From the NCBI RefSeq assembly GCF_012844305.1, contig NZ_JABANE010000012.1, positions 1 through 64,000 on the forward strand: 64,000 nt of DNA, written 5' to 3'. Positions 9,278 through 18,784 of the stretch are shown here, in pieces; positions within the stretch are counted from its first letter, which is position 1; every line of letters starts with the position of its first letter. This stretch comes from Flammeovirga aprica JL-4. Its GTDB lineage: Bacteria; Bacteroidota; Bacteroidia; Cytophagales; Flammeovirgaceae. The notes under the pieces were generated by a model. That model had not been told where the DNA came from and searched no databases. It worked only from the letters and a program-made list of their open reading frames with translations. The position numbers and the translations under genes are program-made.

Positions 9278-9279
9278 GA

Positions 9280-10485
9280 TTAAAAATACTTAATCCACTT
9301 TGAAGTACTCCTTCTTTTATAGTCAGAAAATTTCTTAGTTGGGATATATAACACTAATGACAGTAAAACCATACACAGCCATATTTGCCAAAGATGATCG
9401 AAACCGAAGTATTCTCCTTGGTTTGTTCCGTAGATATTTACCAAGATTTTATAGGCTATTAAAAGTACATATAGATGAAGGATATAAAAGAACATAGGCG
9501 CTGATCCATACGTTCTTAAAAACTCAGTCAAACGGTTTTGTACTTTTTCAAAAAGGCATAATAAGAAACATCCGATTCCAATCGTCAAAAGAATAAAATC
9601 CAATGAAGGAGGATACTTTTTAAAGTTCAAAAATGACATCACTGACTGAATAAAAGTATCTTGGATCTTCCAAGGTAGAGTCTCTCCATAGATATTAAAC
9701 CCTCTTATCAACATCAGTAAACTCAAACAACTTAAACCAATTTTAACTAAAGCTTTCAGTCTAGCCTCAGCACTGAATTTCTCTCCAAAAAGAGGCCCTG
9801 TAAAATACCCCAACAAAATTACTCCAATCCAAGGCAAAACAGGGTAAGAAGCTTTTATAGCGATAAAATCATTTGGAAGGATAAATCCTCTCTGATATAA
9901 AACTGTCCATAATGTATAACCAATTTGATCTTCATTGAGATGAATTGAAGTCAGTAAGTTGTGACCAAAAACAATTAAAAAGCCTAACACTCCAACCCAC
10001 TTGTGATTCAACTTGCTTAAGAATGCAAGGCTAATCATACTCACACCAATAGCCCAAATCACTTGTAAATAGAGCGTCTGATAATTCCCAAACCAAGAAA
10101 AATTAATCAATGTGATTTCAATTAGAATAAGAAATAAACCTCTTTTCCATAAAAAACTACTTGCAGATCGTGATGGCTTTCCTTTAGGGTGAGCATACAA
10201 CCATGCCGACAACCCCGTTAAAAACACAAATATTGGAGCACACAAGTGAGCCAAAATCCTAGAAAAAAATAATCCAGTGGATGTATCATCAATATTAATA
10301 GGGTCTGATACGGGCATATGATAATAGAATCTTTCTCTCACATGATCCAACAACATTATTAGCATTACTAGACCTCTTAATATATCAATGGAAGATATTC
10401 TCTTTTTAGCAGTGGGGTTCAATTGGTTTGTACTCATTTTTATTTTTTTAAAACGCGACATAATCGCATTTGTATTTTCAATCAA
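9280..10485 (-). CDS. DUF1624/HGSNAT-like membrane acyltransferase
   Basis: 401 residues with about ten membrane segments. The N-terminal RISSIDILRGLVMLIMLLDH is the hallmark of the DUF1624 / heparan-alpha-glucosaminide N-acetyltransferase family; its His is the proposed acetyl-accepting residue. Members transfer acetyl groups from cytoplasmic acetyl-CoA to substrates across the membrane, and here the substrate is unknown. A start at 10437 (MSTNQLN) is also plausible and leaves a shorter cytoplasmic tail before the first helix. The gene sits against the direction of the transport operons around it and probably does not belong to their regulon. Confidence 0.75.
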   Translation of the reverse strand: MIENTNAIMSRFKKIKMSTNQLNPTAKKRISSIDILRGLVMLIMLLDHVRERFYYHMPVSDPINIDDTSTGLFFSRILAHLCAPIFVFLTGLSAWLYAHPKGKPSRSASSFLWKRGLFLILIEITLINFSWFGNYQTLYLQVIWAIGVSMISLAFLSKLNHKWVGVLGFLIVFGHNLLTSIHLNEDQIGYTLWTVLYQRGFILPNDFIAIKASYPVLPWIGVILLGYFTGPLFGEKFSAEARLKALVKIGLSCLSLLMLIRGFNIYGETLPWKIQDTFIQSVMSFLNFKKYPPSLDFILLTIGIGCFLLCLFEKVQNRLTEFLRTYGSAPMFFYILHLYVLLIAYKILVNIYGTNQGEYFGFDHLWQIWLCMVLLSLVLYIPTKKFSDYKRRSTSKWIKYF

Positions 10486-10711
10486 AAATAGGAAACAACA
10501 CTCATTTAAGATCGTAATTGTACGGTAATAATTATTAATACTTTTTCAGCTGAAGTAAGAATAAATAGTTACCCTCTAGCCACGTAGCCATGCTTCGTGT
10601 TGGTATTTAGAGATTATTATAAATGTTTTTAATAAAATTCTGAAGCCCCTTTGTATCCCACGAGTGTAGTAAGATTATGTCGTTACAAAGTACCGATAAG
10701 ATCACCTATTC

Positions 10712-10739
10712 ACAAAGTGCTACAAAACGGAACACTTTG
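10712..10739. promoter_or_regulatory. dyad operator upstream of the ABC operon
   Basis: CAAAGTG (10713-10719) and CACTTTG (10733-10739) are separated by 13 bp, the same core and spacing as the dyad at 6351-6377. It lies 174 bp before the ATPase gene. A further half-site-like ACAAAGT lies at about 10685. The 426-bp intergenic region around it shows no gene. Confidence 0.6.
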
Positions 10740-10826
10740 CAATTAATCGAATCATTCCTAATCTACTCAAAATACCTAAAACACAACTCAAATACCTATT
10801 AATCAGCATTTTAATTATTTTTGAAC

Positions 10827-10848
10827 ACTTTTTTCATAAGTAATAGTG
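10827..10848 (+). promoter_or_regulatory. conserved block, probable promoter of the ABC operon
   Basis: ACTTTTTTCATAAGTAATAG plus TG matches the block at 6466-6487 (17/22), at a near-identical distance (114 bp) from its dyad. No clear -24/-12 element is visible. TGGTAC at 10854 is reminiscent of a -24 half but lacks a correctly spaced partner. Confidence 0.45.
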
Positions 10849-10912
10849 AACTTTGGTACAGTTCGTTTGAGTTTTCTACTCGTGTCAAATTAAAAACTAA
10901 AAGTCTACCATC

Positions 10913-11605
10913 ATGATCGAATTAAAAAATATCAGTAAAGTATTTAAAACAGATGCCGTTGAGACATGGGCATTAGAGAATATATCATTGAAGATTGAGA
11001 AAGGTGAATTTATTTCTATCATGGGGCCTTCAGGTTGTGGCAAGTCAACACTCTTAAGTATTATGGGTCTGTTGGATCTACCTTCTGATGGAACAATTGA
11101 GATTAATGGAAATAACCCATTACAACTATCGGATAAGAAACTGGCTAAATTTAGAAACGAACATTTAGGTTTTGTATTCCAATCTTTCCACTTAATCAAC
11201 GATTTGAGTGTAAGAGAAAACGTTGCAATGCCTTTATTATATAGAAGTATCTCTTCTAAAGAAACAAAGAAAAGAGTGGAAGAAGCGTTGGAGCGTGTGG
11301 GTTTATCGCACCGTATGGACCATAAACCTACTCAACTTTCTGGTGGTCAACGTCAAAGAGTGGCAATTGCAAGAGCTATTGTTGGAAACCCTTCGATCAT
11401 CTTTGCCGATGAACCTACTGGTAACTTAGACTCTGTAATGGGTGAAGAAGTAATGCAAATGCTGATGAAACTAAACAAAGAAGGAGCAACAATCGTGATG
11501 GTTACACACGACGAGCAACAAGCAAAAATGACGGATAGAATTGTAAGAATTTTTGATGGTCGTCAAGTATCTGTTCAAGCTAAAAACTCATTTGAAACTG
11601 CATAA
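10913..11605 (+). CDS. ABC transporter ATP-binding protein (MacB/LolD type)
   Basis: 230 residues with a complete nucleotide-binding domain: Walker A GPSGCGKST (about 39-47), Q-loop VFQSFHL, signature LSGGQRQRVAIARA, Walker B IIFADEPTGNLDS and switch histidine in VTHDEQQ. The GNLDS phrase and Q-loop context are typical of the MacB/LolD/FtsE group, which couples to FtsX-type permeases. Two such permease genes follow with a 2-bp gap and a 4-bp overlap, so the three form one transporter. The shared upstream dyad suggests that it works with the adaptor and TolC proteins encoded at 6.5-9.2 kb. Confidence 0.93.
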   Translation: MIELKNISKVFKTDAVETWALENISLKIEKGEFISIMGPSGCGKSTLLSIMGLLDLPSDGTIEINGNNPLQLSDKKLAKFRNEHLGFVFQSFHLINDLSVRENVAMPLLYRSISSKETKKRVEEALERVGLSHRMDHKPTQLSGGQRQRVAIARAIVGNPSIIFADEPTGNLDSVMGEEVMQMLMKLNKEGATIVMVTHDEQQAKMTDRIVRIFDGRQVSVQAKNSFETA

Positions 11606-11607
11606 TT

Positions 11608-12846
11608 ATGGTAACGTATATAAAACTCGCTTGGTACTCTTTGAAGAAAAATCCCTTCTTCTCTTTTATCATCCTTTTTGGTATCAGTATTACGATTATG
11701 ATGGTAATGTTTATCGGGTCTATTTTGGATACCTCTTATGGCCCAAATGGCACCTATATAAATACAGATAGAACATTAATCGCTAACAATATAAAAGTCA
11801 ACAGAATTGAAGGACATGGTTATTCCAATAGTTCATTATCATACTATGCTTACAAGGAATATTTTTCTAAAATGAAATCTTTTGAGGTTTCAACCATTAC
11901 AATGAATCACTGGTTTAGTAATGTGTATTACAAAAACTTAGCTAAAAAAATAAAACGTCTGGATATTGATGAAAAATTCACTCAGATCTATCCATTGGAA
12001 TTTATTAAAGGAAGACCTTTCAATTTTGAAGATCTTAATGAAAGAAGAAAAATCACCATCATCACTGATAAGTTAGCAAAAGATCTATTTGGAGAAGAAG
12101 ACCCACTTGGAAAAAAAATCAAGACCGACTCTGAAATGTTTGAAGTAATAGGAGTAGTAAAGGCTGTAAATAAATTAAGAAAAAATGCTGCTGCTGACAT
12201 TTACACACCTTACAATATTCATAAAAAAGTAGATACTGACTGGCACCTTGTATTAGGTAGTTCACATGTTTTTATGAAGTTTAAAGATAAAGACGCTTTG
12301 ATTAGAGGTCAGGAAGAATATCAAGAAGTTTTATCTTCTATTCCGATTGATGCATCAAAAAATGAAGTAAGCTTAGAAAGTAGAGCGATGACCGAAAAAG
12401 TAAATATTTTTTATAACATGCTTGATGTAGAAGATGAAAAAATGTACTACGTATACTTGTATGTAATTGTACTGATCATCATGGCTATTCCTGCTTTGAG
12501 TCTTATCAATCTCAATATTACAAGAATTGCTGAACGAACATCAGAAATGGGAATTAGAAAAGCATTTGGTGCTTCATCTTCTGACTTACTAAAACAGCTT
12601 TTAGTGGAAAATGTATTTACCACTTTAATCGGTGGAATGATGGGAATCTTATTTTCCTTCATTATGGTTTATCTCTTTAATGCATTCAGTTGGATGGGCG
12701 AAGGTGAAACATTAGAAATCAATTACTGGCTTCTAGTATTCGGGTTGAGCTGTACACTTTTCTTCAGTATACTATCAGGCTTCTACCCTGCCCTTAAAGT
12801 TTCCAATTTCGGTATTATCAACTCACTTAAATCAGACAAGCAATGA
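11608..12846 (+). CDS. FtsX/MacB-type ABC permease, first subunit
   Basis: 412 residues with one membrane segment near the N-terminus (about 18-38), a large periplasmic MacB-type domain (about 45-270) and three C-terminal segments. Between the latter lies the FtsX signature SEMGIRKAFGASSSDLLKQL. This is the topology of mechanotransmission ABC permeases, which push substrate through a periplasmic adaptor and TolC. It starts 2 bp after the ATPase gene and overlaps the next permease gene by 4 bp (ATGA), so the operon is tightly coupled. The substrate cannot be read from the sequence. Confidence 0.88.
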   Translation: MVTYIKLAWYSLKKNPFFSFIILFGISITIMMVMFIGSILDTSYGPNGTYINTDRTLIANNIKVNRIEGHGYSNSSLSYYAYKEYFSKMKSFEVSTITMNHWFSNVYYKNLAKKIKRLDIDEKFTQIYPLEFIKGRPFNFEDLNERRKITIITDKLAKDLFGEEDPLGKKIKTDSEMFEVIGVVKAVNKLRKNAAADIYTPYNIHKKVDTDWHLVLGSSHVFMKFKDKDALIRGQEEYQEVLSSIPIDASKNEVSLESRAMTEKVNIFYNMLDVEDEKMYYVYLYVIVLIIMAIPALSLINLNITRIAERTSEMGIRKAFGASSSDLLKQLLVENVFTTLIGGMMGILFSFIMVYLFNAFSWMGEGETLEINYWLLVFGLSCTLFFSILSGFYPALKVSNFGIINSLKSDKQ

Positions 12847-14033
12847 TCAAGCATTCATTATATATATTGTGGACCAGAAAAAGTAAAAATGCTTTAATGG
12901 TCGCAGAAATCGCCATCTCTTTTATCATTCTGTTTTTATTATTTACGTTGCTTTTCAACAAGTATAAAAACTTTGCACACCCTATTGGTTTCAATACTGA
13001 AAACATTATGATTTTGAAACTCAACGGTAGTAGGATGTCAGAAGAGGATAAAAAAGCAGACAAACAAGATGCTCTTTATGATGCCATTTTTCAAACTATC
13101 CATCAACAAGAAGAAGTCCTCAGAGCAACTGAGATAGATTATTCTCACCCTTATACTTACTCTAGAAATACTGGTCGTATTGTGATGGACGGAGGGATTG
13201 AGTTTGAACCCACTGATCAAAGATTTAGACCTTCAGTATTTGACGTGTTAGAGATTGAATTTATCAAAGGTAGAGCTTTTACTAAAGAAGATGCTCAACA
13301 TAGCTATATACCAATTGTAGTTAATAATCAATTCTATCAGAAATTAAAACCTTATTTGAGTGATGATGAAACTTTTGTGGAAGACGATAGAGAGTTTAAA
13401 ATCTTTGGTGTGATGGCACATTACAACAAAGAAAGTGATTATAAAGATGAGGAAGATATAATGATTCAATCAGCGGATTTTCTACACTGGTTGAAAGACA
13501 GTCATCAATCAACAATCTTTGTCAAAACTAAAAATGATCCAAGAAAAATTGAAGCTCAATTAGTCAGTGCTATCGAAAGAATCAACCCTAAGTTGGGAGT
13601 AAGTGTAGATTATTTTGATAGCATGCAAGAAGGTAGAAATAAATGGGAATTGCTGCCCCTATTCTTGATCTCATTTGTGGCACTTTTCTTAGTCATAAAT
13701 ATTGCATTAGGATTGTACGGAGTATTGTGGTACAACATCAGTAAAAGAAAAAGTGAAATCGGTATTCGTAGAGCAATGGGTGCCTCAGAGGGTGATATTT
13801 TCATTCAAATGCTAACCGAGGTTTTTATTTTAGCTTTCTTCGGAATTCTAATTGGTGGAATTTTCGCAATACAGTTCCCTATTCTAGGAGCATTTAATTA
13901 CACTACATTAGAATACATGACAGGTGCTTTGCTGTCCTTGACTTTCGTATTACTAATCACAATCGCTTGTGGATATTACCCTAGCAAACTTGCAACAAAA
14001 GTGACGCCGAATGAGGCTTTACATGAACTATAA
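12843..14033 (+). CDS. FtsX/MacB-type ABC permease, second subunit
   Basis: 396 residues and the same four-segment topology as the preceding gene, but divergent in sequence. The FtsX phrase is KSEIGIRRAMGASEGDIFIQ, followed by three C-terminal helices. The pair is presumably a heterodimeric pump with the ATPase encoded upstream. Its start overlaps the previous stop by 4 bp. The next gene (lipoprotein, transglutaminase fold) begins 10 bp after its stop, so the operon continues. Confidence 0.87.
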   Translation: MIKHSLYILWTRKSKNALMVAEIAISFIILFLLFTLLFNKYKNFAHPIGFNTENIMILKLNGSRMSEEDKKADKQDALYDAIFQTIHQQEEVLRATEIDYSHPYTYSRNTGRIVMDGGIEFEPTDQRFRPSVFDVLEIEFIKGRAFTKEDAQHSYIPIVVNNQFYQKLKPYLSDDETFVEDDREFKIFGVMAHYNKESDYKDEEDIMIQSADFLHWLKDSHQSTIFVKTKNDPRKIEAQLVSAIERINPKLGVSVDYFDSMQEGRNKWELLPLFLISFVALFLVINIALGLYGVLWYNISKRKSEIGIRRAMGASEGDIFIQMLTEVFILAFFGILIGGIFAIQFPILGAFNYTTLEYMTGALLSLTFVLLITIACGYYPSKLATKVTPNEALHEL

Positions 14034-14043
14034 AAAATCAATT

Positions 14044-15186
14044 ATGAAATTATCTAACATCAAGTTACTCCTATTTTTATTCCCATTTTTTGTTTCTTGT
14101 ACAGCAACAAAAAATCAACCATCAAACGAAAAACTAATAGTTAAAACTAAAACTGGTGAATTGGCCATCTTAATTAATGAAGGATCGAATAGACATTTCA
14201 GTTGGAGAGATATAAAACCTTCTCAAAATAAATTGAAATGGGATTTAAGTTTCTATGAAACTTCTGAAAAAGTGATCGTCAAATCGGATATCGATAGTGT
14301 AGAATTCATTATGAAAAATCACTCTTCAAAAATGGTACAATTTGATTTCGGAAATGACTCTACAGTTGATGTTCAATTTATTTCTGATGACTTTAAAACT
14401 CAAGAAATTCAGTTTGATTCAAATAATGGTATAGGATATCAAGTGAAATATCAGGAAACGCCAAGTAAATATTTGAAAGAACTTGAAAAGAAATATCCTA
14501 TGGACTTGAAAGGTGAAAATAAATCTGATACAGAAACAGTTCTCGAAGTCCTACATTGGGTGGGTTCGAGATGGAAACATAACGGAAGTAATTCACCATC
14601 AAAAAGTGATGCTATTACTATATTGGATGAAGTCAATGAAGGCCAACGTTTTCCTTGTTTTGCATTTGCAATCGTTCTTCGAGATCAGCTTAGTGTATTA
14701 GGCTATAAGGCTAGAACTATCTATTTAAAAACAGCTGATGCCGCTACGAGTAATTACCCATCAGGACATGTAGCTACAGAAGTTTATTTAGACGATTTAG
14801 AAAAGTGGGCATACGTAGATGGTCAGTTTAATGCTATGCCAATGGTAAATGATATTCCTCTTAATGCTGTAGAATTTCAAACAGCACTTACTAATAATTA
14901 TAAGAATGTAATTGTAAAAACATTAAATACAGAGCCTGTATATAAAAACAATTTTAATGACTTTATATATCCTTATTTATACTATATCGAAACCTCATTA
15001 GATAATCGTTACGAAAAAGATAAAAGATTTAAAATCGATGGAAAACGTAATATGATGCTTGTTCCATTAGGAGCTGATAATCTAAAGAAAACGAAATTTT
15101 ATGGATCTAACATCGATTACTGTGTATACACAAATTCATTAGAAGACTTCTACGCAAAGCCAAATATCGAGAATAAGGATATATAG
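14044..15186 (+). CDS. transglutaminase-like lipoprotein
   Basis: 380 residues from the ATG at 14044. An in-frame ATG at 14011 overlaps the permease gene and would bury the signal peptide, so I reject it. Lipobox FVSC with Cys19. The C-terminal half has a transglutaminase-core pattern: a cysteine in GQRFPCFAFAIVLRD, a histidine in SGHVATEVY and an aspartate in WAYVDGQF. These match the Cys-His-Asp triad of transglutaminase-like peptidases. Exported members cleave or modify peptides at the envelope. Being in the ABC operon, it may process the exported compound or protect the cell from it. That role is an inference. Confidence 0.72.
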   Translation: MKLSNIKLLLFLFPFFVSCTATKNQPSNEKLIVKTKTGELAILINEGSNRHFSWRDIKPSQNKLKWDLSFYETSEKVIVKSDIDSVEFIMKNHSSKMVQFDFGNDSTVDVQFISDDFKTQEIQFDSNNGIGYQVKYQETPSKYLKELEKKYPMDLKGENKSDTETVLEVLHWVGSRWKHNGSNSPSKSDAITILDEVNEGQRFPCFAFAIVLRDQLSVLGYKARTIYLKTADAATSNYPSGHVATEVYLDDLEKWAYVDGQFNAMPMVNDIPLNAVEFQTALTNNYKNVIVKTLNTEPVYKNNFNDFIYPYLYYIETSLDNRYEKDKRFKIDGKRNMMLVPLGADNLKKTKFYGSNIDYCVYTNSLEDFYAKPNIENKDI

Positions 15187-15222
15187 ATTATAAATAATTT
15201 ATTTAGCGAAACTCTAAGTATT

Positions 15223-15275
15223 AGTATTAGGACAATAGTAAACGGACATTTTATCCTTTCTTCTGTCCTAGTACT
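15223..15275. repeat. short fold-back element (AGTACTAGGACA family)
   Basis: AGTATTAGGACA (15223-15234) pairs with TGTCCTAGTACT (15264-15275) with one G-U, and pairing continues inward to leave a loop near CATTTTA. The arm sequence AGTANTAGGACAANAGTAAACG recurs at the start of the element at 38214. It lies 37 bp after the transglutaminase gene and could also act as a terminator, though no T-run follows. Confidence 0.6.
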
Positions 15276-15349
15276 GAAAGTATTTAATATATAATTCCAG
15301 TGTCAAATATTTGAGAGCAAAAGTTCTTCTTCATTAAAATGCAATACCT

Positions 15350-15733
15350 ATGAAAACTACATTAATTTCTTTCATCGCTATGGCAGCACTTACTTCATGT
15401 GCTCCAACAGCTTCACTTATTTCAGGAGCGAATTATAGAAACGTCAAATTAAGTCAAACGGATGAAGCCATCAATATGAAGTTTAAGTCCTTTTCAGGAA
15501 AAGACAATTTCAAAATCAATTGTAGTGAAGGGACAACTGCATTAATACTGAAATCTTCTCATTCAAAAGGAGAATTTAATGTTGTCATTAAGAATGAAAA
15601 TGGTCAGATAATCAAACAAACTGACAATTCTGAATATGTTGAACAAAAAATTAACCTGGATGGAACAAAGCAGGTAGCAATAGAAATCCAAGGCAAAGAA
15701 AGCAGTGGTGACCTCAACTGTTCTTGCATTTAA
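15350..15733 (+). CDS. small lipoprotein, unknown function
   Basis: 127 residues with a signal peptide and lipobox LTSC (Cys17). The mature part is beta-rich, ends in two cysteines (LNCSCI) and carries another in INCSEG, so a disulfide is possible. I recognise no family. It sits between the transport operon and the regulator genes on the same strand, separated from both by more than 140 bp. It may belong to the same regulon, but no dyad of the CAAAGTG type precedes it. Confidence 0.6.
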   Translation: MKTTLISFIAMAALTSCAPTASLISGANYRNVKLSQTDEAINMKFKSFSGKDNFKINCSEGTTALILKSSHSKGEFNVVIKNENGQIIKQTDNSEYVEQKINLDGTKQVAIEIQGKESSGDLNCSCI

Positions 15734-15875
15734 TTACATAAATCTAGTTTCAAATGAGGGGCTAATTATAAAGAGTAAGTCACGATTACGAAAAATTAAA
15801 AAACGATAAATCATATTCTTAATATAGTTTAAAACAAAGATCTACTCTATCTTTAAAGATTAACAAATTTTCAAG

Positions 15876-17279
15876 ATGACCAATTCCTATATACTAATTA
15901 TTGACGACGACGAGGCAGTTCGTAAATCCATCGGTTTATTTCTAAAAATGAATGGTTTCAAACCTATTCTGGCACCTCATCCCAAAGAGGCTTATCCTCT
16001 GCTTTCTGAGTTCAAATTTTCATGTGTTCTATTGGATATGAACTTCAAAGTGGAAACTACGGGTGATGAAGGCCTTACTGCCTTGAAAAAAATAAAGAAG
16101 ACCACCCCTAGCCTTCCTGTTATTCTATTCACAGGTTGGGGAAGTATGCAATTGGCCATTGAAGGAATGAAATTAGGGGCTTCTGATTTTATCAATAAAC
16201 CGTGGGATAATGACAACTTACTAAAATGTATCAAAGATGCCATTGCGGTCGAAAAGAATAAATTGAAAGCTCAGCCAATAGAGAAATCTCCTACGCGTAA
16301 GAAACTGGAAGAGCAATACAATATTTCTAACATTATTGGGCAAGATCCTAAGTTACTGCAAGTATTGGAGACAGTTGGCAGGGTAGCCAAAACCAATGCT
16401 CCTATTTTGATTATGGGTGAAAGCGGTACAGGTAAAGAACTGATTGCGGAAGCGGTACATAATAATAGCCCTAGGAATGAAAAGGAATTTGTAAAGGTCA
16501 ACTTAGGAGGTATTTCACAATCTTTGTTTGAGTCTGAAATGTTTGGGCACAAGAAAGGTTCCTTTACTGGAGCTTACACTGACCGTGAAGGACGTTTTGC
16601 AGTTGCTGATCAAGGAAGTATTTTTCTGGATGAAATGGGAGAATTGGATCTTTCCTCTCAGGTGAAACTATTGAGAGTTTTGCAAGAAAGAAAGTTTGAA
16701 CCTTTAGGATCTTCTAAAACACAAACGGCAGATTTCAGAGTAATATCGGCAACCAATAAGACTTTACCGGAATTGGTAAAAGAAGGAAAATTCAGAGAAG
16801 ACCTTTTCTTTAGAATTAATTTGATCACGGTAGTACTTCCTCCTTTGAGAGAACGTAAAGGCGATATTCCATTATTGGCACAGCATTTCTTAGATCAATT
16901 GGAAACTTCCTATGGAATCACAGGTAAAGCATTTGCTCCTGACACTTTGAAATGGCTACAAAAACAACCGCTCAAAGGAAATATCAGAGAGTTGAAAAAC
17001 TGGGTGGAAAGTTCTGTTTTGATGAGTACAAGTGATGTACTCCAAATCAGTGATTTTGAAAACAACCCCACTAATATTCACGCTTTCCAGAATGATGAAA
17101 TCAAAGAAGAGATCGTTCCTAATGGAATGACACTTGAGGAAATGGAAATTTTGATGATCAAAAATGCTTTGGAAGATAACCGTTATAAAATTGCACCATC
17201 TGCAAAACAATTGGGAATCTCAAGAAATGCACTTTATAGAAAAATAGAAAAATACGAAATTACGGATGCTCAAGATTGA
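15876..17279 (+). CDS. sigma-54-dependent response regulator (NtrC family)
   Basis: 467 residues. The receiver domain (1-120) has acidic residues IIDDDE, phosphoacceptor Asp in LLDMNF and Lys in INKPW. The AAA+ domain (about 150-385) has Walker A GESGTGKE, Walker B GSIFLDE and a sigma-54 contact loop reading GSFTGA instead of GAFTGA. A Fis-type helix-turn-helix closes the protein (AKQLGISRNALYRKI). Such activators bind dyads about 100 bp upstream and open sigma-54 promoters. The kinase gene overlaps its end by 14 bp. The repeated CAAAGTG dyads before the two transport operons are the likely targets, inferred from position. Confidence 0.92.
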   Translation: MTNSYILIIDDDEAVRKSIGLFLKMNGFKPILAPHPKEAYPLLSEFKFSCVLLDMNFKVETTGDEGLTALKKIKKTTPSLPVILFTGWGSMQLAIEGMKLGASDFINKPWDNDNLLKCIKDAIAVEKNKLKAQPIEKSPTRKKLEEQYNISNIIGQDPKLLQVLETVGRVAKTNAPILIMGESGTGKELIAEAVHNNSPRNEKEFVKVNLGGISQSLFESEMFGHKKGSFTGAYTDREGRFAVADQGSIFLDEMGELDLSSQVKLLRVLQERKFEPLGSSKTQTADFRVISATNKTLPELVKEGKFREDLFFRINLITVVLPPLRERKGDIPLLAQHFLDQLETSYGITGKAFAPDTLKWLQKQPLKGNIRELKNWVESSVLMSTSDVLQISDFENNPTNIHAFQNDEIKEEIVPNGMTLEEMEILMIKNALEDNRYKIAPSAKQLGISRNALYRKIEKYEITDAQD

Positions 17280-18570
17280 ATATAGCTTACTATCGTTACT
17301 TATCGTTGGAACACTTTTAGGCGTTACTTATACAAACAGACTAGAGAGTCCTTTACTTTTTTTGACTGCTGAAGTGGTATCAGTCATTGTGGTATTATGG
17401 CTGATCAGACTCTATTTATTTGTGAGCAAACCCCTCAAAGAGCTAAATAATGCCTTAAGGCTACTCACCAACAACGATTTTCAATCAAGACTGCTTCCAA
17501 CTCCTCATCCTATTGTCAATAAATTAGTGACTGTATTTAACAAGATGATCGATAGAATTCATCAAGAGAGGGTGGAACAGAGAGAACAAAGCTATTTTTT
17601 AGAGCATTTAATTAAAGCTACTCCTCATGGCATAATTATACTTGACTACGATCAAAAAATCATCAAATCTAATCCTACTGCTGTTAATATGCTGGAGATG
17701 GATTTTGGACAACTTCAAAATAAAGGTTTAGATGAAATTGATGCTCCACTTTTGAATGCAATCCATCAATTACCGCTGGAAGTCGCCCAAGATATTCAGT
17801 TTTCAGGGGGTAGAAAGTACAGATGTCACAAATCCTCTTTTATCTTCCAAGGATTTCAACAGCAATTTATCATCATTCAAGACCTTTATTTAGAAGATAT
17901 TAAAAAGGAGAAACAAGCCTACAGTAAGGTGATCCGAATGATGAGTCATGAGGTCAACAATTCAGTGGGGGCAATTAACTCTTTTGTCGATACATTGAAA
18001 ATGTTTGCTCCTCAAGAGGATGAAATTAAAGAAGATTATCTAGACGCTTTGAGCATTATTAAAGATAGAAATGAGGCGATGGCTCTTTTTATGAAAAACT
18101 TTGCCTCTGTGGTAAAAGTACCTGAACCTGATTTCCAAAAGGTTGATTTATCAGAACTACTCGAAAACCTCACGGACCTATATCAAGCAGACTTAAAACA
18201 ACATCAGATTGCTATTTCATTAAGCATACCATCGAATACTCATGTTGAAGCAGATAAAAGTCTTCTCGAACAGCTTTTTATCAACATCATTAAGAATGCA
18301 AAAGAGGCATTATTAGAGGTGGAAAGTGACAGAAGTATCAAAATTGATTTCAATTCGACAGAGAAAAAACTTCAAATCTGGAATTCCGGACCTGCGATAT
18401 CAAAAGAAGTAGAAGAAAAACTCTTTACGCCGTTTTACAGCAGTAAGCCTACAGGTCAGGGAATCGGTTTGATGCTCTGCAGAGATATTTTAGTAAAACA
18501 CAAATGGGATTTTGCATTATTCAGTGATGCAAAAGGTGGGGCTACTTTTGAAATAAAACAGATAAAATAG
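17266..18570 (+). CDS. membrane histidine kinase, cognate of the sigma-54 regulator
   Basis: 434 residues with two N-terminal membrane segments (about 5-22 and 30-52), which leave almost no periplasmic loop. A HAMP-like linker, a PAS-like domain (about 110-215), the H-box MMSHEVNNSVGAI and a HATPase with N-box IIKNAKEAL follow. The G1 box reads WNSGPAI, with Asn in place of the usual Asp, and the ATP lid is GQGIGLMLC. With so short a periplasmic part it probably senses a membrane or cytoplasmic signal. The start overlaps the regulator gene by 14 bp, so the two are made together. Confidence 0.88.
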   Translation: MLKIEYSLLSLLIVGTLLGVTYTNRLESPLLFLTAEVVSVIVVLWLIRLYLFVSKPLKELNNALRLLTNNDFQSRLLPTPHPIVNKLVTVFNKMIDRIHQERVEQREQSYFLEHLIKATPHGIIILDYDQKIIKSNPTAVNMLEMDFGQLQNKGLDEIDAPLLNAIHQLPLEVAQDIQFSGGRKYRCHKSSFIFQGFQQQFIIIQDLYLEDIKKEKQAYSKVIRMMSHEVNNSVGAINSFVDTLKMFAPQEDEIKEDYLDALSIIKDRNEAMALFMKNFASVVKVPEPDFQKVDLSELLENLTDLYQADLKQHQIAISLSIPSNTHVEADKSLLEQLFINIIKNAKEALLEVESDRSIKIDFNSTEKKLQIWNSGPAISKEVEEKLFTPFYSSKPTGQGIGLMLCRDILVKHKWDFALFSDAKGGATFEIKQIK

Positions 18571-18784
18571 TTATAAAACGTCTAAAAACATACGCTTAGC
18601 AATATTCCAATATCGATTATTCATTTTTTTAATAAATTACCCTAACCCTACGTAAGTATAACTTTACCAATATAATAGTGCATTATATTAGATTGTGAAT
18701 TTGAAATGAAATTAATTTTGTTTAGATTTTTAAAACATTACACGCTGAAACACTCCAATTCACATCTATAACCCACAAAACTCT

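Noticed and set aside
14011..14043. Upstream ATG of the transglutaminase-like gene
   Set aside because: It overlaps the permease gene and puts 11 residues before a perfect lipoprotein signal peptide that starts at 14044.
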